A stretch of DNA of 64,000 nt, taken from NCBI GenBank assembly GCA_013407085.1, contig JACCGJ010000212.1, positions 1 through 64,000 of the forward strand, read 5' to 3'. Source of the stretch: Atriophallophorus winterbourni. Lineage: Eukaryota; Platyhelminthes; Trematoda; Plagiorchiida; Microphallidae. Shown here piece by piece: positions 25,141 to 38,600 of this stretch (the first letter of the stretch is position 1; each line of letters begins with the position of its first letter). The notes beneath the pieces were generated by a model. The model ran no database searches and was not told the DNA's origin. It saw only the letters and a list, made by a program, of their open reading frames with translations. A program made the position numbers and the translations under genes.

Positions 25141-25645
25141 AGCTCAGCGAAAGGTTCGGCAGTGGTGTCTGAGGGTGTGGTGGGTTTTCGCATGGCAAGC
25201 GTTCTCCCTATAAAAAGCCACAAAAATCCAATGATGACATCACGATGCGGCGGATGTGACTCGCCGCTCCAAAAGTCACTGCCCCTTGTCCTATCCAAGG
25301 ACATTGTATGGTGCACAGGCAAAAACTGAAGTCACCAACCTATCAACGGGTTATCGGGCTCCGAACTGGAAATTCCCAGAAAAGGGCGTATGAACCGCTT
25401 CGTCGGTCACCGGCCACCGATAGGTGCGAACCTCTCTCGCTCCACTGCCTTGTGGGTAAAGGCTCGGGGTGGGACCCCCTAAACGGAATCTCCCCTACTT
25501 CGATGTAGGCAACCGGGTAGTATCATGCCTACGTTCAACGATGCCGATGACAACGCTTTGTACCCCCCTTCTCGCTTTGTACATCTCATCATTTATGTTG
25601 AACGCACTATATCTGTATCAGATTGTGCAAATATAATAATAATAC
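25141..25645 (+). mobile_element. GC-rich dispersed element, contig B copy, cut by the gap
   Basis: Matches 10426-10945, but with more base differences than the surrounding duplicated DNA and a different tail. Its 5' end is lost in the N gap, which suggests the repeat caused the contig break. Confidence 0.5.
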
Positions 25646-26211
25646 TCAATTTCGCGTTGTTCGCTAAGGGTGGTAAACCCATCAGTAGTGGCTATAGATG
25701 ACGAGAAGCAATTTTCAACGATGAGAACAAACTCGGTGTGCGGAAAATGAGCAACCGTCGGAACTGAGCGTTAATTTAGAAGGCGATAGCGAAACAATTG
25801 CATACGGATCAATCAATCAATAACTCACCGGCGAGGAAACACGCGGAACCGGATGGAATTACGGAGAAAAACGAGAAAAGCTTGGAGGCGATTTGACTCT
25901 AAGTTGACATTGATGAACAGGGCACGAGTTTGTCGGTAAAGGAAAAAAACACATTGTGTCGGCGAGTGAGAGAAAAAGAAAGAAAAGGTCGCGCAAAAAT
26001 CACGAGAAGACAAGCATTCGTCGAAAGGTAACATTCGTTGTATATAAATGACTGGATACAATCTTATAAGCGTGTCGGTCGGACACGGTTTTGGAATAAT
26101 AATAACAACAATAATAATAATAATAATAATCGTAATACAAGCATGAATGAACAAGGGGAAACAAGTTCACGAGAAAGAATGCGGGAAGAAGACAATAGGG
26201 TCGCGCTGGTC

Positions 26212-26322
26212 TCAAACAGACGTGGCAGATTTGGCATGAAATTCCACTTGGTCTACGGTCCCATGTAAAACAGCGACATCTTGATCCAATCCGGTGACAT
26301 TCAGCACCGCGAGGTCGAAGGC
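26212..26322 (-). CDS. Possible further 3' exon (contig B copy)
   Basis: After an acceptor (CTCATTCGTTCCAG) there are 36 codons in phase 0, beginning AFDLAVLNVTGLDQDVAVLH and ending at TGA. The composition is protein-like but the product is not recognised. It could be the real last exon if the 29.5 kb exon is spliced onward, or the end of an unseen gene. Confidence 0.25.
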   Translation of the reverse strand, partial: AFDLAVLNVTGLDQDVAVLHGTVDQVEFHAKSATSV

Positions 26323-26373
26323 CTGGAACGAATGAGAACATCAAGCGTGTGCATCCAATTCAGAAACGATGAA

Positions 26374-26443
26374 TGAAAGCACAAGCCTGATCCAGGCAAA
26401 GTGCCTGCACGTGGGGTAAGATACTGTCAGGTTGCCCGCCCGG
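26374..26443 (-). repeat. SINE-A fragment, internally deleted (contig B)
   Basis: Same deleted form as 11661-11730. Confidence 0.75.
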
Positions 26444-26581
26444 AAGCAAGCGCACCATGGCATGACAAATATATTATCATACGGGTTGTGATATCGACTC
26501 AATGAGAAACAAATAGGCGACAATTTCGAGTGACGAGCTACGGTTTACTGCCGATGAGAATCCATGGAACACAATGTAAAT

Positions 26582-26825
26582 GTATGTATGTATGAAAGCA
26601 CAAGCCTGATCCAGGCAAAGTGCCGCACAGTCAGAGACTGTACGTGGGCTAAGATACTGTCAGGTTGCCCAGGCCTAGACAGATATGAGGGGGGAATAGA
26701 AATAGAAATGGTAGTGAGACTACAGCGTATTTCAGCATGCAGCTCACGACCGTTGGCCAATCAATTTAGCACGATGTTAGCCGTACAGACACAGAAATGC
26801 TGCACGATTGCACATCCGTGCATAG
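26582..26825 (-). mobile_element. Full-length SINE-A insertion with 12-bp target-site duplication
   Basis: 244 bp flanked by CACAATGTAAAT at 26570-26581 and 26826-26837. The other assembled copy carries one CACAATGTAAAT (11857-11868) and no insertion. On the minus strand the element ends in a CATACATACA tail. This copy defines the full length and both ends of the family. Confidence 0.95.
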
Positions 26826-28861
26826 CACAATGTAAATAGCTTCAGTGGGGGGGACCGGGGAGGGAATGCGCTATGAATTCGAATGATAACGGGGTGACTA
26901 TTTAAGTGATAGCCAACGATAGTGAAATGTTAACAGCTGCGCTGGCATCCACTAGGAGAAATGTAACCAGTTAGCGTTATTTTTTTTAGCAGGTTAAATG
27001 GATCGACAGGAGAATTGCGTGCATGAAATTGAGTTTACCAAAAAACAAATGATTCTCCAAATAAAAGTCGGCTTGGTTTCAAATATCACACACGAGACAA
27101 CCTTGTGCCGTTTATACTGTATAACAACTGGGTTTAACTGAATGATACAATACTGCTGTCAATCCAAAAACACATGGCATTCGACATATTCACTTGTAGC
27201 TAAACAAGCAAAGACAATGTACGATCCATGTTTATTGTACCTCACCAAAACCGGTTTCGGTTGCATGTAATTCAACAAACACCTTTGGCACCGAGTCTCC
27301 CGATCTGCTAACACGTTCACCGGTTTGTAGACCAACATGGACTGATAAGACTGCAACAAGACTTTATTTCTAGCCATCAGATCGTTTCGATGAGTAATGT
27401 ACTTTCGTTTTACGTTCAACCATCCATGCCACCGTGAGATAGTGTAAACTGATGTAATAAAACTAGGCTGGTGGTGCGCACACAAGATCGCAACAAACGA
27501 CTCAATCGTGAGCACATGCACAACCCCGTATCGGATTGCCGAGAAGCGTGCTTTTTTAACGCGACACAAATCGCCATTCGTTGTATCAAGCTCCGACAAT
27601 TAGAGTACCAAAACCGTAGGCGGTCAGGTTTCCATGTGAGCCGAAGCGAACGAATCTGGACCAGTACGATCTGGTTATATCACACTCAGATCGCTACATA
27701 AACGGATCCCTTAAGGCCACGTAGCCAGGCCGGAAATGAATGCCACCAAGCACGGTACCCGTTGAGGACAACACGAGGACAACAATCGTGTAGAAGGAAC
27801 AACAAATAGGCTTTGTGCAGGTCAAGTGGAATAAAGTAGCCAAGCTGTTGAACCGGTGGTGACATGACCGCTTCTACTGATCATCATGATTAATCGCAGC
27901 CAGACTGGCTGGAAGCTTTCTCTAACATTAAAACAAACATGATCAACAACAGTAACAGCAGTAGAATAAATGTCACTGCCATACAAGTAAATGTTTCAAA
28001 GCTCTCGACAGACTGTAAGATTACCCGCCCGTTCAAAGACATATACTGCAGTATTTCGACTTGGTTAAACTTCCGATCGCTAAGACAAGAAAAATAACGA
28101 GGACCAATATCGTTCGTTCAGGTGCGACGACGATGGTTAACTGTGCGTCAGTACGCAAAATCCTGAGACATCCCACACGTTAGCGTCACCAATCATTTGA
28201 CTGGACTTCCCGGAAGATTGTACGAACAGCATTTGAATAAAGAAAAGCAGGCGAACACCACAACATACCATACATTCTTTAGTAACTAAGCGTCAAATAC
28301 TTAGATAATTATGAAAGATAAAGCGTTCTACCTTTTTAAATGACAACATCTAAAGTGACACGGAGCACACAAACATAACGTAGCTCACTTCATTTTGTAA
28401 GATAAACGCTGAAACTTAAACAAACAATGCGAAGGGAAGACCGACCAGGGAACACAAGTTGGTGCGCAAAAAGGAACGTGGAACGTGAAAAAAAACAAGA
28501 TCACTCCGTTTATCACATATTTTGATGACCTAATTAAGAGAAAGGCAGCATGAGCTTTAGCAAAGTTAGTATTGCAAACCGTGAAATGTCAGTGTTCCTG
28601 CTGGCGAATTTATCAGCACGTACACACGCAACGAAGTGGTTAAACGAAGAAATATTTGAGTGGCGAATGCAGTGAAATAGATGCAAACGATGTATCATGA
28701 AAGTTGCGCATGGTTTAGTCGGTGATAATACTAGCGTACGGAATAAGATATCACCACGTTACTTTGTCTGGATCCAAAAATGAGGGTCAAAGAGCCTTTC
28801 AGTGTTTGATTGCCAATTGTTAAGCTAACCGGGTGTGCGAAGCACGGCAAACCTCATCCTA

Positions 28862-29046
28862 AGCACGGATGCGCAATGACGCTGTACTTTATACCTGCTA
28901 AATTGATTTCCTACTTGCACTGAGCTGCATACCGTAGTCTCACTGCCGTTACCCCCATTCTTGTGTGTCTAGCCTTGGGCAACCTGACAGTATCCCAGCC
29001 CATGTGCAGTCTAAATGCGCGGCACTTGGCCTGGCTTGTGATTTAG
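28862..29046 (+). repeat. SINE-A, diverged (contig B)
   Basis: Counterpart of 13885-14069. Confidence 0.65.
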
Positions 29047-29516
29047 TCGTCCTTCTTTACCTCTAGGTATATTCAGTGGCCATTACAAATAAGAGACCAG
29101 GTTCAGCGAAATAAAAATCAATCAATCTTAGTAAAAAAACGCTCATGGGCGATTGAAACTCCACTGAACGAAAGCTTCATACGATTGACATCACACGTAT
29201 CAAGGAGGCTGCGATTACAGTATTACGATTGACGGACGTATGCGATCAAGCATCGAACAACAGGACGGCTTCCTCGGGACATCATCAGTTTGGTGGATAA
29301 AAATATTGAATAATCAGAGGATAATCCAACAAAGTCACAACATAACCTACATTTGGGTAGTGCTGTCCATGTGGTTTGATATCGTTAGGGTATACAGAGA
29401 GAGAAAAAAATTGATGAGAAGTGCAATGCCGATGATAAAAACGCATCGCGGTTGCCAATACGTGTGGCGCAAGGTTAGCGGTGTGAGCTGAGGGTACTTA
29501 CTACACACAAGCATCA

Positions 29517-29648
29517 TCACTTGTGCTCGAACCGCACTCGTCGACGATGCGGAAGACCGTTGGAAAGGAGCTGCTCAAAAGGGGTCGAACTTTGGATAAG
29601 TCGAGTTGAATTATAAATATCAACAGAAAAGCCATTTTTCTTAAATGG
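29517..29648 (-). CDS. Terminal exon candidate with stop (contig B copy)
   Basis: The frame is open from an acceptor at 29649 (TGCTTCGTCAG), in phase 0 from exon 19, to the TGA at 29519-29517, and ends HRRRVRFEHK. A shorter start (29570, after TTTTGAGCAG) keeps the same frame. A GTAAGT just past the stop could make this an internal exon in another frame, so the true 3' end is unsettled. Confidence 0.38.
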   Translation of the reverse strand, partial: PFKKNGFSVDIYNSTRLIQSSTPFEQLLSNGLPHRRRVRFEHK

Positions 29649-32600
29649 CTGACGAAGCAAACTGAAACAGGTTCGATACACGCTGGTCGGAACAAACACC
29701 TGGGGTAGTAGCATCACACAAGTGACAGCGGAGCCAAAAACAAAATTACCAGCTGTAACATTATAGAAAACCTAAGACTATTCTAGAGGGGAAGAGGCAT
29801 TCGTTAATTTATCCCGAATTTGAATAAGCGAAAACACTCAAACAAGTGATCACAGGACACGTTTTTCGCCGTTGGGTGTCATCAGTGACGAATCCAGATA
29901 AAACATTGTAGTAAAACGGTAGTCGAGCGTATGCGACCCAGCATACGTCATCAGTCTTAACCCGAAGGCGTACAAAATGCGACGCAGGCGAAGCTTATGG
30001 AATACTGAAAAATGTCAGAGCAGCCGATCAATTATTCACGGGCACAGGGAACCCAGGCACGAGTTATTCAACAAAATAGAGTAAACTCACCTCATCAAAT
30101 TCATCGGCGTAGGAGTGATCAGGCTGTAAAACAAGGAAATGAGTGGCTTATGATAAAACGGGGGTGTATAAAATCTAGTATTTATGAAAGCACAAGTCTG
30201 ATCCAGACAAAGTGCCGCAGATTCACAGACTGCACGTGGGCTAAAGATACTGTCAGGTTGCCCAGGCCTAGACAGATATGAGAACGGAAATACAAGTGGG
30301 AATGGTAGTGAGACTCCAGCGTGTTTCAGAATGTAGTTCACTACCGGTGGTCAATCAATTAAGCACGGTGTTAGCCGAACAACACAGAAGTACATTACGA
30401 TTGCACACCCGTGCTTACTGATTTGCGATGGTTGTGACGTTTTAAGAATGCCTAATCACCATTTACCATACCACGCCTTATTCACAGAGCCTTGTAGATG
30501 TTCGTAGAAAATGGATGACGAAATTAGAACTTTAATGCAAATCAAGGACGTTTGTTATACACGAAAAAACAAAGAACTTCATTTTTGAGAGAAGAGAAGC
30601 TGAATAACGCACCAGTAACTGTGTAAACAACCCATACAACATCGCATTTAAATACCGGGATTTTTACGGCGTTGTATAGAAGCACATTTGCGATTAAAGC
30701 TCGATAATCCGTTATCATCCGACCCGAGCAGCTATTGGTGTTGATACGATGGCTCATGTGTACACAGATAGAAATCTGGCGCCAGGGAAAAGAGAAAAAG
30801 AACCTCTATAGCAGCTACGCTGTCTTTATGCGCTGAGGAACGAAGCCACTCGTGACTCCGTTCACCAGACGAACATCCCGTGGTAATTCTTACTCAAAAC
30901 AGCAAAATTTTCAGTGATTACTTTACATACTTACTTATTTACTTTACTGCAACATAATAATGCAATGTGTAAGCAATCTGTAGGAAGCAAGCAAGCTTGT
31001 TCCCGAAAATCTTAAAAATTAGAGGTGTGAAGAGTTACAGAATTCAACTTAAATCAGGCAAAACTTATTTGATCAAATAATCATAATTTAATCATGGCAT
31101 CAATTCATACGCATACCACTGGCCTGATAGAGTTCCCGTGCTCGAAGCAAACCATTACCAATGCATGCTATAACCGATTCTATACAAAATGCAGTGTAAT
31201 TGGCGTTTTTTTTGAAGTAACGATATAACTCAAACAATGATCGACATTGAGCGAAACGGCTGATGATCAAATAGTGGTTGGTTTCATGGGGTTACTTTCG
31301 AGTCGAAATATGCCGGGCGAAAGTGATTGGGCCGCAAAAAACATGAATGAATAGATTAGCAACGATGGTAAAGGAACCGAGATCACACATTATCATTAGG
31401 GACAACAAGTACTAAATGCTTGAATCAAACTAATAAAAATCACAACAAACAATAAGATAGACGACGAAATTTGTAGAAGAGTAGGTAATGGGAACACTGC
31501 GTGATTCCATTATCTTGTGGTTTACCAATGTGAAATTTGATAATAACCCGGATACAATTGATCGTTTCCATTTCTTTATGCTATTTTGTTGAACCTCAAT
31601 TGATACGTTACATGTACAATCGGGTTGAGATACTGACAGGTTGCCCAAACTCAGTTAGAATCTCGAGAAAGCGTTATCGTAGCAATCACGCTAGCATGGT
31701 TTCATCGGCGCCCATAAACATGACAGACATAATCCAGCGAGCGATCGATTCCCAGTCATAGCGGGACAACATATTTGTGGATAGCAATGAACATATTCGC
31801 GAACTGGCATAAACACAAACACAATCGACGAACCTGCAAGTCCGGAAGTTCGTCGGATCCGTCAGTCACGAAGCGTCGCATGATCGATTTGGTTGTGGTC
31901 ACTTCCGATCGCTCGATTGTGCGCCTGATCAACTTGCCTTGTTCGTTCACGTACGATTCAGTCTGAATGTGAGGCTTGCTCCGCTGTACCGACTAGGGAG
32001 GGAACAGAAATCGGCAGATCGATTCAAATCCCAAAGTGAAGTCAAATAAAAAAATACACGGTTGTGCTCAATCGTACGGGTAGCAAAGTTGAGCGGTCTC
32101 ATACACGGCAATAACCACAGACCGATCGGTTTGGTAAAAAAATCCTTATACAGTTCAACACAAATAATTAAAGGCTGATTTAAATAACATCAGAGGCTTT
32201 AGAAATAGAGTAAGAACACTCTAAGCATTCGAATTTGATAGTGCGCGTCTTCCTTAAATATTTTCACTTTCGGGTATCAACATCGGTGGTGAGCTGCATG
32301 CTGCACAGGCTGAAGTCTCACTACCATTTCTATTTTATTTCTCTGTCTAGGCCTGGGCAATCTGACAGTATCTTAGCCCATGTGCAGTCTTTGACTATGC
32401 GGCACTTTGCCTGGATCAGGCTTGTGCTTTCATACATATCACAATCGTAGTCCGGCCTGATCGCTAGCGTAGTGCTCAACCCGTTTCAGTCGATGAAAAT
32501 CAGAAATTTCTCGACGACCTGCGACGAACGATTTTTACAATCGCGAAACGATATACACGCGTAAATTTATTTCCACGTTATTTCCTGCCTTAGTGATTAA

Positions 32601-35600
32601 CAATCGTGAGAGCAGTCACAGTTTGCTACTACAAAAACAAAATATTTCAGGAAATATAAGACGTACGGACAAGAGTTCGTGAACGATACGTTATTTACGA
32701 CACGTTACTTTATTACGATAACATGGATGTGTGGTACGTGTATGAAATCACAGTCCTGGAGCCATAGGCTGCACGAGAGGGTGAGACTGCTAGGTTTGCC
32801 AGGTTTAAACAAGAAAGTAACAAAGCAAGTCGGCGAACCCGTGGCGAGTAGCTCTTGTCACTCTCCAACGTGATGTAAACGAAACAGAATAGAAAACAAG
32901 ATAGAACAGCCAAGCAGTCAGTAAGGAAGCGTTTACCCCCAATAGTCCACCAACCCCAGCCGACGTATTGAACCGCGATTTACATACGAGAGAATTATAA
33001 CTTACAACTACAGTATTGCTAATCAGAAACAAAGTCAGTAATCACGGGAATGAGAGATTTTGTACTCACAACAATTTCTCCGTTGGAAATAACGTGACCA
33101 GAATCATGCAGTCCAAAAACCGGAGCGCCCGTGCTTTTAGACGATTGTCCACCAGGAATCGACGTTTCCGGACTCGTCAATTGGCTCGCGGACAAGCGTG
33201 AGACTGTCGAGGACGGCGAGTCAATGCGATTGGAATGCCCACCCTGCAAGCCATTGTGCTTCAAATGTTTCTCGAGAGGGTTTATTGGTGACACGGATTG
33301 TCCTACCATACCTGGCATTGGGACACCGCCGATAGGGAAATGCCGTGCGGCACCCGAGGCGATCGGCGACGAGGACAACGCGACAGGATGCATGGAATCG
33401 ACTACACAGTTCAAGGGCTCATCACGACGATCCACAGATCGGGTTGCTCCAGGCTGAATGTGAGAAACGGGCTAATCACACATGAAACAAAAGCGGTGCA
33501 AGTGACTAGCACACTACAAATGACGCGTATGCCGAGAAAAGATCAAAGTGGCTCACACATTACGAAAGCATTATGAAATGTATCTCCCACGGCGAACATG
33601 CTAATCTCACTAAATGCCAACGTGACAACATATGCAAATGTAACCAACGGTAGTAGCTACATGAGAGGAACTCATACATTTTGAACAGATAGAGTTTGTT
33701 AAACAAGATTATACTTGTATGCCAACTGTTATATAGGGTTCGTACAACGAACCACGATGTTCAGACACAGAATCACAAAGTGATTCTTGGTCAAAGCACT
33801 CAAGGCGCTTATGGATGACCAAAGTAATGTGTGAGCAACACATTAAGATAGAGTTTGTTGTTTTCAACGCCGGGTGTCGTTTATGTGCGCTCATCTTCCG
33901 AGGGACTGAGTTTATGAAATAAATGTTATAGTAGTAGGGTTGTACGGAGCTGAAAAGCTATCGTGAAAGCGAGTTGACTAGAAAAAACGAAACGTTAAGA
34001 CGGTGAAACTTGACGAATATCAGTTCTGCAGCAGTCTGAAATCCAAATAAGTTAGGCTCTTGACCTACACGAGTGACCTTCACAAGAACGGTAGATCTCA
34101 TCATACAGGAAATGTCAGACAATCTAAAAAGTGTCTAGCGTCTGATAAATTGAAACGTTGTACAGGTTCATACGGACGATTAATACTGGCATTGTATACA
34201 CCTTAAACCTAATGTACCACATGGAATATCAATCAAGTCGTATCAGTTATAACAAGGTCCAGAAATAGTATTAAGCAATATGGAACAACCTAGAGATCCA
34301 CGGTTATTTTCTATTATCACAGAAGATCCTGTTACATAAAGCGTTCAAGTTTGTTTTATCCCAGACAGGATCCATAGATATGAAGTACGCAGAACCGGTG
34401 ACATAACTGGACGCTACGACGCGCCCCAACGTAGGAGGGAAGCCGAAACAAAGATAGTGTCTACAGCATCGCTACTGTAGGTATCACTAGTGTCAACACT
34501 ACGAACAAAACCAGGAGGATCATAAGCGAGTGACAGTGTAGCCAGCCACAGACGAAACAACTAGACGCGACACTCGGCACGTAAACCAAAGGTCACACAC
34601 CGATGTCATCGGGTCACCACGAGCGATGGTTGTCAGCCGATAACTTGGATGATGCAACACTGATAACGAATGTGGCAAAAATACAAAGTAAAGACGTGAT
34701 GACCCGTAAAACAACTGAACGTAGAGAGGCACGATGACGATGCAATCTTGTCTGAGTCCATCGTCTTGCTGACTGCAATCACTTGTGCCGATAAGACAGA
34801 CAAGTGACCAAGTTTATGATTTTACGTTCCGAAATATAGCTTGCGGGGAAAAATAAACGCGACTGTACAAATTGGATGAGCGCATGAAACCGGTCCTGGA
34901 AGATGTGCACGGGAGTACGGTAATTCGTACACTCACACTTATCGTAATACATCGTAGATCGACAAGGTAACCAATACAGTAGTGCTTTGGAAAGCTGGTC
35001 TACAGAGCATGCTCTCCTTGATACGTCAGCACCGCCTACACTGACTGGGTCAGAATGACAAATGGTTATATTCCCAAAGATGCACTCTATGGTGATTTGA
35101 ATTCAGAAAGTCCACCATTGCGGTGTAAAGACGTTTGCAGAGGAGATATAAAAGTTCTTGAAATAGACCCCACGAGTTGAGAAGAACTTGCTCTTCACCA
35201 CTCACATTGAAGACACTATCTAAAGCGACATCTGCAGGCTGAGGAAAAGCAGATACTGATCTCGGCTGATGATTGTAGATCACGCCATCAGCGTGCAACA
35301 TCGAGTACGGCCTATCACTATGAGCATCGGGGGAGAGATTGTTTCTGCGGAATCGAACAGTTAAAACACTCGAAACGCTCCGCAGCATGAAATCTTCATG
35401 CGCTTTCGACGTACAACCATAGTAGCAACCGAAGAAGACCAAACCCATCTGTGAGTAAGGGTCTGACGAGTCAGTTAGTTTCCGGCCACTTCGCGTTTTA
35501 TGAAACACAAGTGGACGTAGACCGAACAAGATGATTAAGCGGAGATTAGAAACCTCATACAAATCGAAGCGAAGTAGATTGCTGAATGCGACTGACCACC

Positions 35601-38600
35601 CATTAGCAAATGGAAGGGAACAAACAAAAATCAAGATCAAATTTATCATACATGCATCGGATAGCGATATGGTGAGAACAAAGTTAAACGAACGTTAAGG
35701 TCGCTTTCGTTGAACCGTCTAACTATATGCTTACCCAATAAGTATGAGCCAAAATGAAAGCTTGATAAACTAGTCGAAGTGCCCAGTTCACACTTAAGCG
35801 CAATGGGCTTCGTGATGTTTATGTAAGTAAGTAAGTATTGAATAGGGACAAGAGGGTGAGGTTAGACGATTGTTGCGTGATCATTAGATCTAGGAAGGTT
35901 GGATGTGCCAAACATCCCTCTATTCGATCGAAAACGTGAACGACTATCGATTCAAGTGAACAGATAGAATCTCTGCGACAATTAAAACATTCCCAAGCGC
36001 GAAATGAGATCATACCATTCACTCTCACTCATTCATACATACACTCTTTCGATTTCACGTGGAAACAGTGATCACAAATTGTTGTTATTGTTAAAACACA
36101 CGCAGAATGGGGGGGACAAAGTAAACAAGTTTCACGAGGTTGAACAACTTGTTTACCATGTGCAAACCGACTCGCACATTGGCAGAGGAATGATTCATCG
36201 AGTTTGAAAGCAACGCCACACACACACACACGCCAGCAGCGACCGCCAACTGCGGTGACGGTAACAGAGTGAATGGGGAGGGTTGGTCACTTACCAACAA
36301 CTGCTGACGTAACGCAGGTTCCAATGCAGATGGGTCGATATACGACCAACCTTTGATCTTGCGCTAAAAAGGATGAAAAACCATGAAATGGAAAGCTTTA
36401 ATATTGGTATAGTAGTACGAGGATACGTGGTAATATAACTGAAAAAAATCAACTTAGAAATTCAAAATGTACTAGTAGTGAGATGCGATGACATTTGTGT
36501 GGTTCATCTTTTGTTTGGCACAATTGCCATGAAATCAACTAAAGCCTCATGGGTGGAACATCGCATACTTTTTCCCACCCCATACACATACGTAAGGCCA
36601 GGATATCTGTTAAAGGAAGCTAGCAAACTAGTACACAACATCAACGACCTCTATTCCATCAGGAAACACTCTACTACACTACACTAAGATAAGATAATGC
36701 ATCGTCTTCGACGAAGCCAGAGGTCCTTTCTGATCAGTTTGGCGTTTGGTCACAGCCACACACCACATTCACTAGTGTGAAATCGTGCAGCATTTCTGTG
36801 CTGTGCGGCTAACATCGTGCTAAATTGATTTATCACCGGTAGTGAGCGGCATGCTGAAACACGCTAGTCTCACTACCATTTCTATTTTCCTTTCACATAT
36901 CTGTCTAGGCCTGGGCAACCTGACAGTATCTTAGCCCACGTGCAGCACTTTGCCATGGATCAGGCTTGTGCTTTCATACCGTACCAAGCCAGAGAACGGA
37001 CTCACGTTGTCTACGTTTCAGGAGAACGTTGCGACATCAGACGAGGGAACACATCAAAATCGGATCGGAAAAGATACCCAAACCAACCTAGGCGAATAGA
37101 AGCTTCTCATCGCACTAATGAACATATTGTCTGCACCGTGTAGTAAACGATTAGAGGCTTTGTATAGTGAGGTATTTCAACAACGTCAATGAAGAAGTAT
37201 ACTGTTGTCTCTAAGTAGTATGTGAAAAGAATACTCAAGCACATGACACGGGAAGGCGTGCAGCAAGTACTATTCTTGGTGAACCGATAAGAAACCAGTA
37301 TATAAGAGGTAATATGCCACGCACGACGCGAGCTCCCTGGGCCCTGTAATCACGGAAATGTAAGGAGAAATGGTGATTGTGACACCCGACCCATTGAACA
37401 CGCCCGAGCGTGAAAGCAGAATCAATAATTTAGAACAGAAGGCGCTAAATTAGTTTGGCGGGAAACTAGTGCGAAATCAGACCCAACAACCCTCATTTTC
37501 AGCGAACAACAGTGGAATACTGCGTGATGTTCATTAACGCGCAGGTTTTCACACGCAATCAAGCGCTGTCAACTGCCAGCTAAAGTGCAATCAGAGAATC
37601 CATCAGAGGGAAAAAACCTCGATCGATTACCACAAGGAAAACAAACAGCTGTGTTGCAGTGTGTCCACGGGTACGAGGCGTTCGCATGTCAACACCGAAG
37701 CACGAGATGTTTAAAGCGTAGGCACGCACACACCCACGTAACCCAGTTCAGAAAGCAACTTGCGATAAAGACAAGATCAAATTAGTCCAAATCGCGCCGA
37801 CTAACAAGTTTGCGTTGAACAAGTGAACTGAAGAGTATCCTACTTCACGGGGTTGTAATTAGCTAGCAATGGGTAGCATGTAAAACGGAAAAGCGTTGAC
37901 CAAAGTGTGGAAAAGACCGTGTTGCACACAGACTGGGGTGTGTGTGTGATTAAGCGTGTGCCAACCAACTTGGCATGACTCACGACAGCGAAAACAGCAC
38001 GAAAGCTGTCGAACTGTGCTTTTAAAAAACTTGTGTAAATAAAAGTTTCAATTGAGGGTACGCTTTCATAAATCCGCTATCCATCTAGTTGGGAATGTGC
38101 TTTTTATAACAGTCAAGGATGGGAGCTTGCTATGGATGTCAATTTGCATTGTATACTGACAACTACCGTGATGTGGGCATGTAGAGGAAATTTGACAAAA
38201 TCGGCGAACTAGGGGAAAGTAAAAAATCCCACGAAAATTACAAGCTCAGAAACCAACAATGCAACAGGAAATCTGAAGGAATGCTCATGGACTGAGCTGC
38301 CACCAGGTTGTTCACTCAGAAACAGCCATGAAAATGCAGCGAGGGCTTAGATACAAACCATTGCGGAAGCCAACAAGATGAGTAAACATGCAATCAATTA
38401 ACGAAAGCACAATTTGGGTAAAGATTAGAAATAGACCACTAGCACCCATCAAACGTGGAAAAACATTACACAGAGAATGAAGAGACAGGTTAATAAGCAC
38501 AAAAGGTAGCAATGTTGAGACAATACGAAAAATTTTGTTGTTTATAAGTCGAGAACTTTTGCTTTCTCAAAAGATGTCCCTGAATTACAGGCGCAGTCAA

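Noticed and set aside
24015..25329. Long open frames of 350-435 codons on both strands
   Set aside because: They run through the 1000-N gap; almost all residues are undetermined, so they are artefacts.
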